Source of the DNA: Luteimonas viscosa
GTDB taxonomy: Bacteria; Pseudomonadota; Gammaproteobacteria; Xanthomonadales; Xanthomonadaceae
Length of the DNA stretch: 64,000 nt
Reading direction: 5' to 3'
Assembly: GCF_008244685.1 (NCBI RefSeq)
Contig: NZ_VTFT01000001.1
Span: 1,157,248-1,221,247 of the forward strand
In this document: piece by piece, positions 1-8,880 of the stretch
Numbering within the stretch: the stretch's first letter is position 1
Layout: each line of letters begins with the position of its first letter
Made by a program: the position numbers and the translations under genes
The notes under the pieces: model-generated
Database searches by the model: none
Told to the model about the DNA's origin: nothing
What the model saw: only the letters and a program-made list of their open reading frames with translations

Positions 1-886
1 GCGCAGCGGGGACCGGTTGCTGTCGGTCGACGGCGTGCAGATCCTGGGCAGCAACGGCGAGCTGCGCCTGGCCAATGCGCGCAAGCTGCTCGCAGCGCTG
101 CCGGCGGATCGCCCGGCGACGATCGGTTACCAGCGTGGCGACCGCAAGGCGAGCGTGAGGGTGACGCCGAAGGCGGGCGCCCGTGCATTCGCCTTCAGAA
201 CCGGTGACGGCGGACGCTTCGAGTGGATCGACGAGGCGCAGTTCGAGCGCACGATCTCGTCGGCGATGGAAGGCCTGGACGCAGGGCTGCTGGCGCTGGA
301 GTCCGTTCCAGGGATCGCCCCGGACGTGCGCCGCGAGATCGTCCGCATCAGCCGCGACGCCGGCGCCTGCAAGGGCAGGGACTGCCCGGCACCGGGGCTG
401 CTGTCCGCGTTCCGCTGGAACGGCTTGAACCTGGCGGCGGTGGATCCGGAACTCGGGCGCTACTTCGGTACCGAGAGCGGCGTGCTGGTGCTGTCGACCG
501 GCGAGCTGGAAGGCCTGCGGGCGGGCGACGTGATCCGCCGCGTCGACGGCAAGCCGGTGGCCACGCCGCGCGAGGTGATGGCGCAGTTGCGCGGCAAGGA
601 CGACGGCGACCGGGTAGCGATCGACTACCTGCGCGACCGCAAGCCGGGACAGGCGCGCATCGCCGTGCCCGAGCTGGCATGGCCGGCGCCACCCGCGCCT
701 CCTGCACCGCCCGCGCCCCCCGCGGCGCCGAAGCCGCCCGCGCCGGCCGCCTCGGCCCCGCCACCGCCACCCCCACCGCCCGCGCCGCCGGCCGTGGCGT
801 CCGCCGACGCGATGCGTTTCGGGTTCGTCGTCGCCGACCTGGTGCCGATCGCCACCGCGCGCCGCGGAATCGACGCCGCCTCCTGA
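1..886 (+). CDS. PDZ-domain protein, 5' end outside window
   Basis: The open frame runs in from the left edge. The residues before the first possible internal start (TTG at 17) already read SGDRLLSVDGV, a typical PDZ core, so the real start lies upstream. A second PDZ repeat follows at about residues 150-210 (LEGLRAGDVIRRVDGKPVAT). Then comes a roughly 40-residue Pro/Ala stretch, probably a flexible linker, and a short C-terminal tail. Tandem PDZ modules of this kind usually bind C-terminal peptides in envelope proteins. No protease triad is visible in the part present. Function beyond peptide binding is unknown. The gene ends convergently with the heme operon, leaving only about 30 bases between the two stop codons. 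Confidence 0.75.
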   Translation, partial: RSGDRLLSVDGVQILGSNGELRLANARKLLAALPADRPATIGYQRGDRKASVRVTPKAGARAFAFRTGDGGRFEWIDEAQFERTISSAMEGLDAGLLALESVPGIAPDVRREIVRISRDAGACKGRDCPAPGLLSAFRWNGLNLAAVDPELGRYFGTESGVLVLSTGELEGLRAGDVIRRVDGKPVATPREVMAQLRGKDDGDRVAIDYLRDRKPGQARIAVPELAWPAPPAPPAPPAPPAAPKPPAPAASAPPPPPPPPAPPAVASADAMRFGFVVADLVPIATARRGIDAAS

Positions 887-918
887 GGCGTGGCCGCGGC
901 GCCGCGCAACCCTGGCGC

Positions 919-1881
919 CTACTCCGCGGGTGCCGCTTCCGGACCGGCCGGCGCGACCCATTCGGCGAATACCGCGTCGATGTCGGCATCGCCCACGTCC
1001 TCGCCTTCCTGTATCCCGCCGGCCTGGGTGAACAGCGGGATGATCATGGCCATGCCGTCGATCTTCGTCTTCAGGCGCAGGCCTTCGGGCCGGGCGAGCG
1101 CCGCATCCCAGCGCGCGCGCACCTTCGCCCAGTAGTCGCGGGTCGCGTTCCAGTAGTCGTAGGCCGGCTGGAAGTCGACTTCGGTGTGCTTGCGGTAGTC
1201 GTTGAAGCCGAACTCGCGGGCGATGGTGCTCCCGGTGCTGCCGTCGGCGCGACGCACGACCTTGGTGTTGTCCTGCTCATGGGTCCAGCCGCCGGGCACG
1301 ATGGTGTGGCGGTTCTCCACGTTCAGCGCGTTGTAGTCGCTGCGCTTGGTGTACTCGCGGCGCGGCAGCGGTCGCCAGGTACGGTCGGAGGTCCACGTCG
1401 CCACGCCGTAGCGGTGGTTCCAGCGGCCGGTTCCGCAGTAGCGCGGCGCGTCGCTGACTTCGTAGACGCACTGGGTCCACGCACCCTTGGTCCTGTCGAC
1501 GGGGATGTCGCGCATGCGCCAGGTCTGGTCGGCGGTGAACTCCCAGCGCCGCGGCGCCTCGTACGTCCAGTCCTGGCGCCAGTGCTTGGTGACGTGCCCG
1601 CTCTTCTCGTCGAGCAGGATGTGCTGCAGCACGATCTTGCCCGGGCTGTCCTCCACCACGATGACCACCTCGTCGGCGCCGCTGCGCTGCTCCGGGGCAC
1701 GTTCGTAACCGGGCGCCAGCAACACGGTTTCGTCGAAGGCGAAGCGCACGAGGAACTCGCCCTGCATCGCCAGGATCGCCTGGCGGTCCCTCTCCGGGTC
1801 GGGCGTGGAGGAATGTTCCCGGGCAGCGGCGGTACCGGACAGCGCCAGGGTCAGGGCGAGGAACGTCGCGGGCAGGTTCAT
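919..1881 (-). CDS. DUF6607-like secreted protein, last gene of heme operon
   Basis: A 320-residue protein with an N-terminal signal peptide (MNLPATFLALTLALSGTAAA, cleavage near residue 20). The mature part is rich in Trp and Tyr, with no membrane segment (motifs such as GRWNHRYGVATW and DWTYEAPRRWEF). It resembles the DUF6607 family, which I recall from heme or iron uptake operons. That assignment is from memory of the family pattern. The start is fixed by a four-base overlap (ATGA) with the stop of the preceding gene, indicating translational coupling. It is the fourth and last gene behind the Fur box near 5140, so expression under iron limitation is expected. A periplasmic role in heme handling is an inference from position. 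Confidence 0.7.
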   Translation of the reverse strand: MNLPATFLALTLALSGTAAAREHSSTPDPERDRQAILAMQGEFLVRFAFDETVLLAPGYERAPEQRSGADEVVIVVEDSPGKIVLQHILLDEKSGHVTKHWRQDWTYEAPRRWEFTADQTWRMRDIPVDRTKGAWTQCVYEVSDAPRYCGTGRWNHRYGVATWTSDRTWRPLPRREYTKRSDYNALNVENRHTIVPGGWTHEQDNTKVVRRADGSTGSTIAREFGFNDYRKHTEVDFQPAYDYWNATRDYWAKVRARWDAALARPEGLRLKTKIDGMAMIIPLFTQAGGIQEGEDVGDADIDAVFAEWVAPAGPEAAPAE

Positions 1882-2528
1882 GCTTGCTTTCCTGTGGTGT
1901 GTGGTCGGGGATCGAGGTGGATGGGCGAATACCCGTCGCCGGGACCGGAAACGCGTGCGGCGCGTGCGGCGCGTTCGCAGCAGCAGGCATCGGCCAGATC
2001 GCGCGCGTCGGCGCCCTGACGCTGCGCGATGCGGTGCGCGACCACGGCGCCGAGCGGCGATACCGGCGCCAGGCTCGCGGAAAGGACCGCGCGCGTCGCG
2101 GGCGTCTCGCCCGTTCCGCAGCGCAACGCGTGCAGGCGCAGCACGCTGCCCGCCCAGCGTCCGCCGAGCGGGCCGGACAGCCGTCGCAGCAGACGCTCGC
2201 CAAGGCCGCCCGCCGACGCCGGTTCCGCGCGCACCGGCAGTCGCGCCGCGAGCCGCTCCCAGGCCAGGAAATCGCTGTCCGGCAGCAGGTACAGGCGCCA
2301 GCAGCAACGCTCGCTGCCGTCGTAGAACAGCAGGTGTTCGCAGGCGACGTCGCTGTCGAGCTCCACCCCGGCCTCGACGCGCACCGCCTGCGACCAGCCC
2401 GCCAGTTCGCCGCCCGGCTGCTGCCGGTACAGGCACAGCACCGTGCCCACTCGCGCCAGCTGCTGAGGCGAGGGCAACGCGGGGCGCGTACGCGATGCAG
2501 CGACGACGTGGAACGGGGTCGGCGTCAT
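1878..2528 (-). CDS. uncharacterised heme-operon protein
   Basis: A 216-residue cytoplasmic-looking protein with no signal peptide. It sits 11 bases after the TonB receptor and overlaps the next gene by four bases. It contains a Cys cluster (ADACCCERAARAA) near the C-terminus and a second Cys pair (GSERCCWRLYLLPDSDF) in the middle, which could bind heme or iron. That is speculation. Proteins in this operon position are sometimes annotated as hemin transport protein in xanthomonads, but I see no HemS/HmuS or heme-oxygenase motif. ATG at 2528 is chosen because upstream codons in the frame would run into the receptor gene. Treat it as a conserved operon member of unknown function. Confidence 0.6.
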   Translation of the reverse strand: MTPTPFHVVAASRTRPALPSPQQLARVGTVLCLYRQQPGGELAGWSQAVRVEAGVELDSDVACEHLLFYDGSERCCWRLYLLPDSDFLAWERLAARLPVRAEPASAGGLGERLLRRLSGPLGGRWAGSVLRLHALRCGTGETPATRAVLSASLAPVSPLGAVVAHRIAQRQGADARDLADACCCERAARAARVSGPGDGYSPIHLDPRPHTTGKQA

Positions 2529-2539
2529 CGGATCGCGGA

Positions 2540-4771
2540 TCACCAGTCGATCGAGAGGCTGGCGGCGAGGTTGCGCCCGGGCGCGGTGTAGCGATCCACG
2601 GCGGCACTGGCCTGGCTCACCAGCGGCACGCTGCCGGAAGGCCAGACCCTGCGATCGGCCAGGTTTAAGATGCCGACGTCGACGCGGGCGCCGGGTGCGA
2701 AGCGCCAGTGCGCATACAGGTCGAGCACCGCATGCCCGGGCGACTGGTAGTACGTGGTGCCCGCGGGCGGCGTCGGCAGCCGGTCGCGGCGGTCGACGAA
2801 ACGTCCCGCCAGTTCCGCGCCCCATCGTTGCGCGCCGTAGGCCAGGCCGAGGGTCGCGGTCAGCGGATCGACCGACTCCAGGGCCTCGCCGCTGTCGCGA
2901 TCCTCTCCGCGCGACCACGCGGCGGCGCCCCTGATCGACCAGCCCGCCATCGCCGCGGACAGCGCGCCGAGGTCCACGCCGCCCTTGAACTCCACGCCAT
3001 GGATGCGCGCGTCGGCGACGTTGCGCGACTGGAATACCATCAGCCCCTCGGCGTTGAAGCCGACGAAGCTGAAGGACTCGATGAAGTCCTCGTAGCGGTT
3101 GTGGTAGCCGGCGAGGCTGGCATGCACCGCATCGCCCGCGTAACGCAGCCCGAGCTCCAGTCCGTCGCTGGTTTCGGGTTGCAGGTCGGGGTTGGCGATC
3201 GCGGTGTAGCCGAACATCACGTTGGTGAAGCCGATGTTGACGTCGGCATACGGCGGTGCACGGAATCCCCGCGCATAACCGCCGAACAGCGACCAGTCCC
3301 CCGCGAAGTGCCAGACCATGCCGACCTTCGGCGAGACGCTGGTGTCGGTCAGGCCGACCACGTCCACCCCGGGGTTGTCCGCGGCGAAGATGTCGTCGAT
3401 GCGCGGATCGAGGTCGTAGTGGTCCACGCGCAGCGCGGGCACCAGGCGGAACCGGCCCTGCGCGAAGCTGATCTCGTCCTGCAGGTAAAGCGCCGCGCTG
3501 GTGGTGCGGCTGACCGGGAAGTCGCGCACCGGGAACACGTCCGGCAGCATCACCGGCGTCTGCACGCCGGTGAGCGGGAAGCTGCGCAGGCCGTCGCGCT
3601 TCTGCCGGGTTTCGGTGCGCGACACGTCCAGGCCCCAGGCGAGGTCGTGCACCACGGCCTCGCCCAGCGACTTGCGGAAGTTCAACTGCAGGCCGTGCAG
3701 GCGCTGGTCGAAGTCGAAGCTGCGCTCGCGCACGTCGCGCAGGGTCGGCGCCGGCAGCGTGCGCTCCTCGACGGTGTACTGCGTGGTCTCGCTGTCCTGC
3801 CGGTAGATCTGCCAGTCGATCGCATCGGCGAAACCGGCGAGGCCGTCGATCTCGTGCGTCAGCGACACCCGCGCGCGAGTCTGCCTGTCCTTCGCCGCGA
3901 CGCGGGTGTTGGTGGCGCCGGTCAGCGCCTGGAACCCCTGCGCGGTCAGCATGTCGGTGTCGGCAAGGTCCTCGTTGCCTTCCACCGTCAGCCGCAGGCG
4001 CTGGCGCTCGGACGGCGCGTAGACGAGTTTCGCCAGCAGGCTGCGGCCGTCGCGCGACTGCGGATTGGGCAGCGTGCGGGTCGCACCGGTGCCGCCGGCT
4101 TCGCCCATGTTCTCGGTTTCGCGACCCTGGCGGTGGCCGACGGCGACCATGCCCGACCAGCGTCCGTCGCCGAACGCCGCGGTGGCGCCACCGGACACTC
4201 CGTTCCAGTCGCTTTCGAAGCCGAGCCTGAATCCGAAATGGGCGTCCCTGCCCACCGCCAGATAATCCGACGGGTCCCTGGTGATGAACGAGACGGTGCC
4301 GCCGAGCGCGTCGGAGCCGTACAGCGAACTGGTGGGGCCGCGTACCACTTCCACGCGCTTGAGCGTGTCGAGGTCGACGAAGTTGCGGTTGGCGTTGGAG
4401 AAGCTGCCGATCGAGAACGCATCCGGCACCACGATGCCGTCGGTCTGGACGCGCACGCGGTTGCCGCCGAGTCCGCGGATGCGGATGTCGCCGATGCCGA
4501 AACGGCCGAAGTTCTCGCTGACGGTGATGCCCGGTTCGTAGCGGAACAGGTCGCGCAGGTCGCGCACCAGCAGTTCGTCCATGCGCTCGCGGGTGATGGC
4601 GTCGACCGTGTTCGGCACGTCGGCGATCTCGCGCCCGGTGCGGGTGGCGGTCACGACCACGCGATCGAGGTCGGCGGCGTCCGTGGCCGGGCCGGCAGCA
4701 CCGGCGGTTTCGGCCAGGGCGGCCAGGGGAAACGCCGCGACCAGCGCGACGGCGAGCAGGGAGGGGCGCAT
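2540..4771 (-). CDS. TonB-dependent heme/hemoglobin-family receptor
   Basis: Outer-membrane receptor of 743 residues. A signal peptide (MRPSLLAVALVAAFPLAALA) is followed by a TonB-box-like DRVVVTATRTGR. The plug domain covers residues ~45-165, with RIRGLGGNRVRVQTDG and VEVVRGPTSSLYGSDALGG, and a C-terminal beta-barrel ends in the aromatic residue W. The barrel contains GFRAP and, about 25 residues on, NPDLQPE. This FRAP/NPDL pair is the hallmark of heme and hemoglobin receptors. The His often seen between these two boxes is not evident here. It lies 128 bases downstream of hemP and behind the Fur box. Transport would be energised by TonB-ExbBD, not encoded in the window. Exact ligand (heme, hemoglobin or heme-protein) cannot be told. 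Confidence 0.9.
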   Translation of the reverse strand: MRPSLLAVALVAAFPLAALAETAGAAGPATDAADLDRVVVTATRTGREIADVPNTVDAITRERMDELLVRDLRDLFRYEPGITVSENFGRFGIGDIRIRGLGGNRVRVQTDGIVVPDAFSIGSFSNANRNFVDLDTLKRVEVVRGPTSSLYGSDALGGTVSFITRDPSDYLAVGRDAHFGFRLGFESDWNGVSGGATAAFGDGRWSGMVAVGHRQGRETENMGEAGGTGATRTLPNPQSRDGRSLLAKLVYAPSERQRLRLTVEGNEDLADTDMLTAQGFQALTGATNTRVAAKDRQTRARVSLTHEIDGLAGFADAIDWQIYRQDSETTQYTVEERTLPAPTLRDVRERSFDFDQRLHGLQLNFRKSLGEAVVHDLAWGLDVSRTETRQKRDGLRSFPLTGVQTPVMLPDVFPVRDFPVSRTTSAALYLQDEISFAQGRFRLVPALRVDHYDLDPRIDDIFAADNPGVDVVGLTDTSVSPKVGMVWHFAGDWSLFGGYARGFRAPPYADVNIGFTNVMFGYTAIANPDLQPETSDGLELGLRYAGDAVHASLAGYHNRYEDFIESFSFVGFNAEGLMVFQSRNVADARIHGVEFKGGVDLGALSAAMAGWSIRGAAAWSRGEDRDSGEALESVDPLTATLGLAYGAQRWGAELAGRFVDRRDRLPTPPAGTTYYQSPGHAVLDLYAHWRFAPGARVDVGILNLADRRVWPSGSVPLVSQASAAVDRYTAPGRNLAASLSIDW

Positions 4772-4899
4772 GGACAGTCTCGAAAGGAGTTCGAGGCTGG
4801 CTGGCGTTGCGCCGCGTCGTGCGCGGCGGTGGCTTGCAGGCCTGGGGATGGACGCATCCGCCGGCGCCGCGCTCGGGGCGCCCGGCCGGACGTGTCGGC

Positions 4900-5100
4900 T
4901 TACTTGGTCAGGATCAGCTTGTCGTTGCGGGTGTGCCGCAGCCGGTAGTACTCGTTGCCATGGCGGATGCGCAGTTCGCGCTGTCCCTGGAGCAGGCGCA
5001 GGCTGTCGACCTCGACGGTCTGCGCCTGGGGACGGACGCGCTCATGGCCAACCTCGGCGGAGGCGGCGGACATCGGGTGGGTGTCTTGGCTCACGAACAT
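4900..5100 (-). CDS. hemP: hemin uptake protein HemP
   Basis: A 66-residue protein whose second half (LLQGQRELRIRHGNEYYRLR followed by HTRNDKLILTK) is the HemP signature, including the C-terminal KLILTK. HemP-type small proteins lead heme-uptake operons in many proteobacteria and are required for, or promote, expression of the heme receptor. The start at 5100 is preceded by GAGGA about eight bases upstream. A second Met at residue 10 is possible but has no better ribosome site. It is the first gene after the Fur box and probably cotranscribed with the receptor 128 bases downstream. Confidence 0.92.
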   Translation of the reverse strand: MFVSQDTHPMSAASAEVGHERVRPQAQTVEVDSLRLLQGQRELRIRHGNEYYRLRHTRNDKLILTK

Positions 5101-5129
5101 TGGAGGATTCCTCGCCGGTCGGGAATCAC

Positions 5130-5150
5130 AATGCTAATGATTCTCATTTG
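5130..5150 (-). promoter_or_regulatory. Fur box upstream of hemP
   Basis: The sequence AATGCTAATGATTCTCATTTG matches the Fur consensus (GATAATGATAATCATTATC) over its core AATGATT-TCATT. It lies 30-50 bases upstream of hemP and is far more AT-rich than its surroundings. It explains iron control of the four-gene heme operon. Confidence 0.85.
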
Positions 5151-5185
5151 TCTGTCAACAGGTCGATCGGGCCGATTGGCCGGGA

Positions 5186-6151
5186 CTATCGCGTGGCCGC
5201 CTCCAGACGCCGCCACAGTTGTTCGTCGAAACGCTCCACCAACGCCAGGGACCCAAGGTTTTCAATCAGTTGCGATGGCCGGCTGGCGCCCGTCACGACC
5301 GTCGAGACGTGCGGATTGCTCAGGCACCACGCGATCGCCAGGGGCGCCGGCGCCACGCCGAGTTCGGCCGCGATCGCACTGAACCTGCGCGCACGCTCCA
5401 GCCGCGCATGGCCCTCGCCACCCGCGCGCAGCGGACTGTCCGCCCCGGCCTGCCCGAAGCGACTGTCGGCCGGCACGCCGCCGTCGTACTTGCCGCTCAG
5501 AAGGCCCGAGGCCAGCGGCGACCAGACCGTGATGCCCAGGCCGTGCTCGGCGTACAGCGGCGCGTACTCGAGTTCGACCCGGTCGCGGTGCAACAGGTTG
5601 TACTGCGGCTGCTCCATCGTCGGCGGCTGCAGGTGCTGTGCGCGCGCGACATGGATCGCCTCCCGGATCAGCGCCGCGGGCCATTCGGAGGTTCCCCAGT
5701 ACAGCACCTTGCCCTGGCGGACGAGGTCGTCCATGGCGCGGACGGTCTCTTCCACCGGCGTATCCGGATCCGGGCGATGGCAGAAGAACAGGTCCAGGTA
5801 GTCCACCCGCAGGCGCCGCAGCGCGTCGTGGCAGGCGTCGCGCACGTGCTTGCGCGAGAGTCCGGCCTGGGTCGGTCGCGGATCGGCCACCGAACCGAAG
5901 CGCACCTTGCTCGACACGCAGAAGCCGTCGCGCGGCAGGCGCAGGTCGGCGATCACGTCGCCGATCACGCGTTCGGCCTCGCCATGGGCGTAGTTCTCGG
6001 CGTTGTCGAAGAAGTTCACGCCGTGGTCCCAGGCCAGCGCGACCAGTTCGCGGGTCTCGCCGCGACCGAGCCGCGACCCGGCCGTCAGCCACGAGCCGTA
6101 GGACAGCGCCGACAGCTTCAGGCCCGAATGTCCGAGCCGGCGATAGCGCAT
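5186..6151 (-). CDS. aldo/keto reductase
   Basis: A 321-residue NADPH-dependent oxidoreductase of the AKR superfamily, closest in pattern to the Kv-beta/YghZ-like branch (MRYRRLGHSGLKLSALSYGS start, GKVLYWGTSEW motif). The catalytic tetrad is visible as Asp49, Tyr54, Lys82 and His125 (DNAENY, SSKVRFG, FFCHRPDPD). Substrate is unknown; members reduce small aldehydes such as methylglyoxal. It is transcribed towards the heme operon but its stop lies 35 bases beyond the Fur box, so it reads towards that promoter. Divergent from the GGDEF gene 113 bases away. Confidence 0.9.
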   Translation of the reverse strand: MRYRRLGHSGLKLSALSYGSWLTAGSRLGRGETRELVALAWDHGVNFFDNAENYAHGEAERVIGDVIADLRLPRDGFCVSSKVRFGSVADPRPTQAGLSRKHVRDACHDALRRLRVDYLDLFFCHRPDPDTPVEETVRAMDDLVRQGKVLYWGTSEWPAALIREAIHVARAQHLQPPTMEQPQYNLLHRDRVELEYAPLYAEHGLGITVWSPLASGLLSGKYDGGVPADSRFGQAGADSPLRAGGEGHARLERARRFSAIAAELGVAPAPLAIAWCLSNPHVSTVVTGASRPSQLIENLGSLALVERFDEQLWRRLEAATR

Positions 6152-6264
6152 GGTCGTCTCCGCGTCGAATCCGTCGACAGTCTATGCGAGCCTCCACCGC
6201 CGATCGCGCCGGCGGGAGGCGCGGTATCCTCGCGCGGCAATCCTTCCTGCGTCCACGGCCCCGA

Positions 6265-7389
6265 ATGGAATCCGCCTCCCTCAAGCGCGTGCTCGCGACC
6301 CTGTTCGGGCGCCCGGACGAGGTCATGCTCGAGCTCGGCGCCGGCGGCGAGCTGCTGGTGGCCAAGCTGCGCGCGCTGCTGTCGCTGCTGGCGCTGGCGC
6401 TGCCGCTGGCGGCCGGGCTGGGCGCACAGGACACCACGCGCACCCTGGTCGGACTCGGCGCGGCGGTCTTCGTCAACCTCATGGCGCAGGTCTGGCTGGC
6501 CCTGGCGCGCAACCATCGCCGCCACCACTGGCTGCCCTACGCCACCGGCGCGTACGACGTCACCGTCACCAGCGGGATGCTGGCGCTGCTGGCGGTCGAC
6601 CAGCCCGCCGCCGGCCTCAACAGCATGGTCGTCTGGTGCTTCTACCTGTTCGCGATCGCGCTCACCGCGCTGCGCAACGACGGGCGCTTGACGCTGTTCG
6701 TCGGCAGCCTGGCGATCGTGCAGTACGCGGTGCTGGTCGCCACCGTGCTGGCGCTGGCGCCGCATCCGGTGCTGTCGATCGACCATGGCGCGGTGACCCT
6801 GCGCGCGCAGGGCTCGCGCCTGTTGCTGCTGCTGATGATGACCCTGCTCACCAGCACGATCGTCTACCGGATGCAGCGCCTGATCGAGATGTCCGGGCGC
6901 GACGGCCTCACCGGCGTGCCCAACCGCGCCTGGCTGCTGCAGCGCCTGCCGCGCATGTTCGAGGCCGCGCGCCGCGACGGGCGCACGGTGTCGATCGGGC
7001 TGGTCGACATCGACCATTTCAAGCGCGTCTACGCCGAGATCGGCCAGCTCGGCGGCGACCGCGCGATCCGCCACGTCGCCGAGCACCTGCGCGACATGCT
7101 CGGCGAGGACGAGCACCTGGCGCGCATCGGCGGGCAGGAGTTCGTACTGGTGCTGTCGTGCCCGATCGGCAGCGCCTGGGAGCGGATCGACCGCTATCGC
7201 CGCACCCTGGCCGAGCGTCCGTTCCCCTCCGAGCGCGGCGGCGATCCGGTCAGCCTGGCCTTCAGCGCCGGCCTGGCGGCGTTCCCGCAGGACGGGAGCA
7301 CCGCTTCCGCGCTGCTCGGCAGCGCCGACCGGCGCCTGCAGGAAGCCAAGCGCAGCGGGCGCAACCGCGTGATCGCCCGCGATACCTGA
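6265..7389 (+). CDS. membrane GGDEF-domain protein with degenerate active site
   Basis: 374 residues: about five to six hydrophobic segments (residues ~35-200) followed by a C-terminal GGDEF domain (~210-370). The signature loop reads RIGGQEF (Gly289-Gly290-Gln291-Glu292-Phe293), so the metal-binding Asp/Glu at the third position is Gln. The upstream motif DIDHFKRVYAEIGQLGGD has Tyr where Asn of FKxxND is expected and Gln for the usual His of GHxxGD. The RxxD inhibitory site is also absent. Together these changes suggest loss of diguanylate cyclase activity, perhaps leaving GTP or c-di-GMP sensing. The start ATG follows a stretch divergent from the aldo/keto reductase. Alternative in-frame upstream starts are not supported by residue pattern. 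Confidence 0.85.
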   Translation: MESASLKRVLATLFGRPDEVMLELGAGGELLVAKLRALLSLLALALPLAAGLGAQDTTRTLVGLGAAVFVNLMAQVWLALARNHRRHHWLPYATGAYDVTVTSGMLALLAVDQPAAGLNSMVVWCFYLFAIALTALRNDGRLTLFVGSLAIVQYAVLVATVLALAPHPVLSIDHGAVTLRAQGSRLLLLLMMTLLTSTIVYRMQRLIEMSGRDGLTGVPNRAWLLQRLPRMFEAARRDGRTVSIGLVDIDHFKRVYAEIGQLGGDRAIRHVAEHLRDMLGEDEHLARIGGQEFVLVLSCPIGSAWERIDRYRRTLAERPFPSERGGDPVSLAFSAGLAAFPQDGSTASALLGSADRRLQEAKRSGRNRVIARDT

Positions 7390-7576
7390 GGTGCCCGGCC
7401 GTCGCGCCTGCACGGCACCCGCCTTCCGCCGCGCGTGGCCCCCACCCTGCGCCGCGCACCGTCCCGGTCGCACGCAGCCGCGCCCGGACTCGGCAGGCGC
7501 AGGCCGCCGGCGGTTGCCGCGGGCTGCGCGCTGCTCTAGGCTGCCGCGTCAGTCGCCGGCCGGAACCACAAACCAG

Positions 7577-8875
7577 ATGGAAGCAGTGCTGCGGGTCGGT
7601 TTCGGCGTGTTCGGGCTCGCGGTGCTGATCGGCCTGACCTGGCTGTTCTCCAACAACAAGACGCGCGTGGACTGGCGGCTGGTCGGCATCGGCTTGCTGC
7701 TGCAGCTCACGATCGCCGCCCTGGTGCTGCTCACGCCGTGGGGCGCCGGCGTGTTCGATGCGCTCTCCAGCGGCTTCGTCAAGCTGCTCGGCTTCACCAC
7801 CGAGGGCGCGCGCTTCATCTTCGGCGACTTCAGCGATCCGTCCAAGTTCGGGTTCGTGTTCGCGTTCCAGGTGCTGCCGACGATCATCTTCTTCGCCAGC
7901 TTCATGAGCGTGCTCTACCACCTGGGCGCGATGCAGAAGATCGTGCAGGGCATGGCCTGGGTGATCACCAAGCTGATGAGGGTCTCGGGCGCCGAAACGC
8001 TGTCGGTCTGCGCCAACGCCTTCATCGGCCAGACCGAGGCGCCGCTGGTGGTGAAGCCCTATATCGCCGGTATGACGCCCTCGGAGCTGCTGACGCTGAT
8101 GGTCGGCGGCATGGCCACGATCGCCGGTGGCGTGCTCGGCGCCTACGTGCTGCTGCTGGGCGGCGACGATCCCGCGCAGCAGGCGGTCTACGCCAAGCAC
8201 CTGATCACCGCCAGCATCATGGCGGCGCCGGCGACGATCGTGATCGCCAAGATCCTGGTGCCGGAGACCGGCGAGCCGCAGACGCTGGGCAGCGTGCGCG
8301 TGAACGTCGAAAAGACCACCACGAACGTGATCGACGCCGCCGCCGCGGGCGCCGCCGACGGACTCAGGCTGGCGCTCAACGTCGGCGCGATGCTGCTCGC
8401 GTTCATCGCCCTGATCGCGCTGATCAACGCGCCGCTGGCCTGGCTGGGCGAGATCACCGGCCTGCAGGCGCTGCTGGGCAAGCCGACCACGCTCTCCACC
8501 CTGCTCGGCTACCTGCTCGCGCCCCTGGCCTGGCTGATCGGCGTGCCCTGGGAGGACGCGGGCACGGTCGGCGGCCTGATCGGCACCAAGGTGGTGCTCA
8601 ACGAATTCGTGGCGTACGTGCAGTTGGGCGAGATCCTGCGCGGCAACGTCGCGGGCGTGACGCTCACGCCGCAGGGCACGCTGATCGCGACGTACGCGCT
8701 GTGCGGCTTCGCCAACTTCAGCTCGATCGCCATCCAGATCGGCGGCATCGGCGGGATCGCCCCGGAACGCCGCCAGGACCTGGCGCGCTTCGGCCTGCGC
8801 GCGGTGCTGGGCGGCTCGATCGCGACCATGATGACCGCCACCATCGCCGGCGTGCTGACCAACCTCGGGGCCTGA
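7577..8875 (+). CDS. concentrative nucleoside transporter, NupC/CNT family
   Basis: 432 residues with about ten membrane segments. The CNT core is clear: SGAETLSVCANAFIGQTEAP, then TLMVGGMATIAGGVLGAY, and a late FANFSSIAIQIGGIGGIAP. These proteins import purine and/or pyrimidine nucleosides with protons or sodium across the inner membrane. Five bases separate it from a ribokinase gene, so nucleoside uptake and ribose phosphorylation are likely cotranscribed. The 187-base upstream gap after the GGDEF gene shows no clear promoter. Confidence 0.93.
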   Translation: MEAVLRVGFGVFGLAVLIGLTWLFSNNKTRVDWRLVGIGLLLQLTIAALVLLTPWGAGVFDALSSGFVKLLGFTTEGARFIFGDFSDPSKFGFVFAFQVLPTIIFFASFMSVLYHLGAMQKIVQGMAWVITKLMRVSGAETLSVCANAFIGQTEAPLVVKPYIAGMTPSELLTLMVGGMATIAGGVLGAYVLLLGGDDPAQQAVYAKHLITASIMAAPATIVIAKILVPETGEPQTLGSVRVNVEKTTTNVIDAAAAGAADGLRLALNVGAMLLAFIALIALINAPLAWLGEITGLQALLGKPTTLSTLLGYLLAPLAWLIGVPWEDAGTVGGLIGTKVVLNEFVAYVQLGEILRGNVAGVTLTPQGTLIATYALCGFANFSSIAIQIGGIGGIAPERRQDLARFGLRAVLGGSIATMMTATIAGVLTNLGA

Positions 8876-8880
8876 GCGCG

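Noticed and set aside
2708..4948. Long plus-strand open frame opposite the heme receptor
   Set aside because: It mirrors the receptor gene codon by codon, is rich in Ala/Arg/Val/His with no domain, and has no ribosome site. High GC produces such antisense frames throughout the window.
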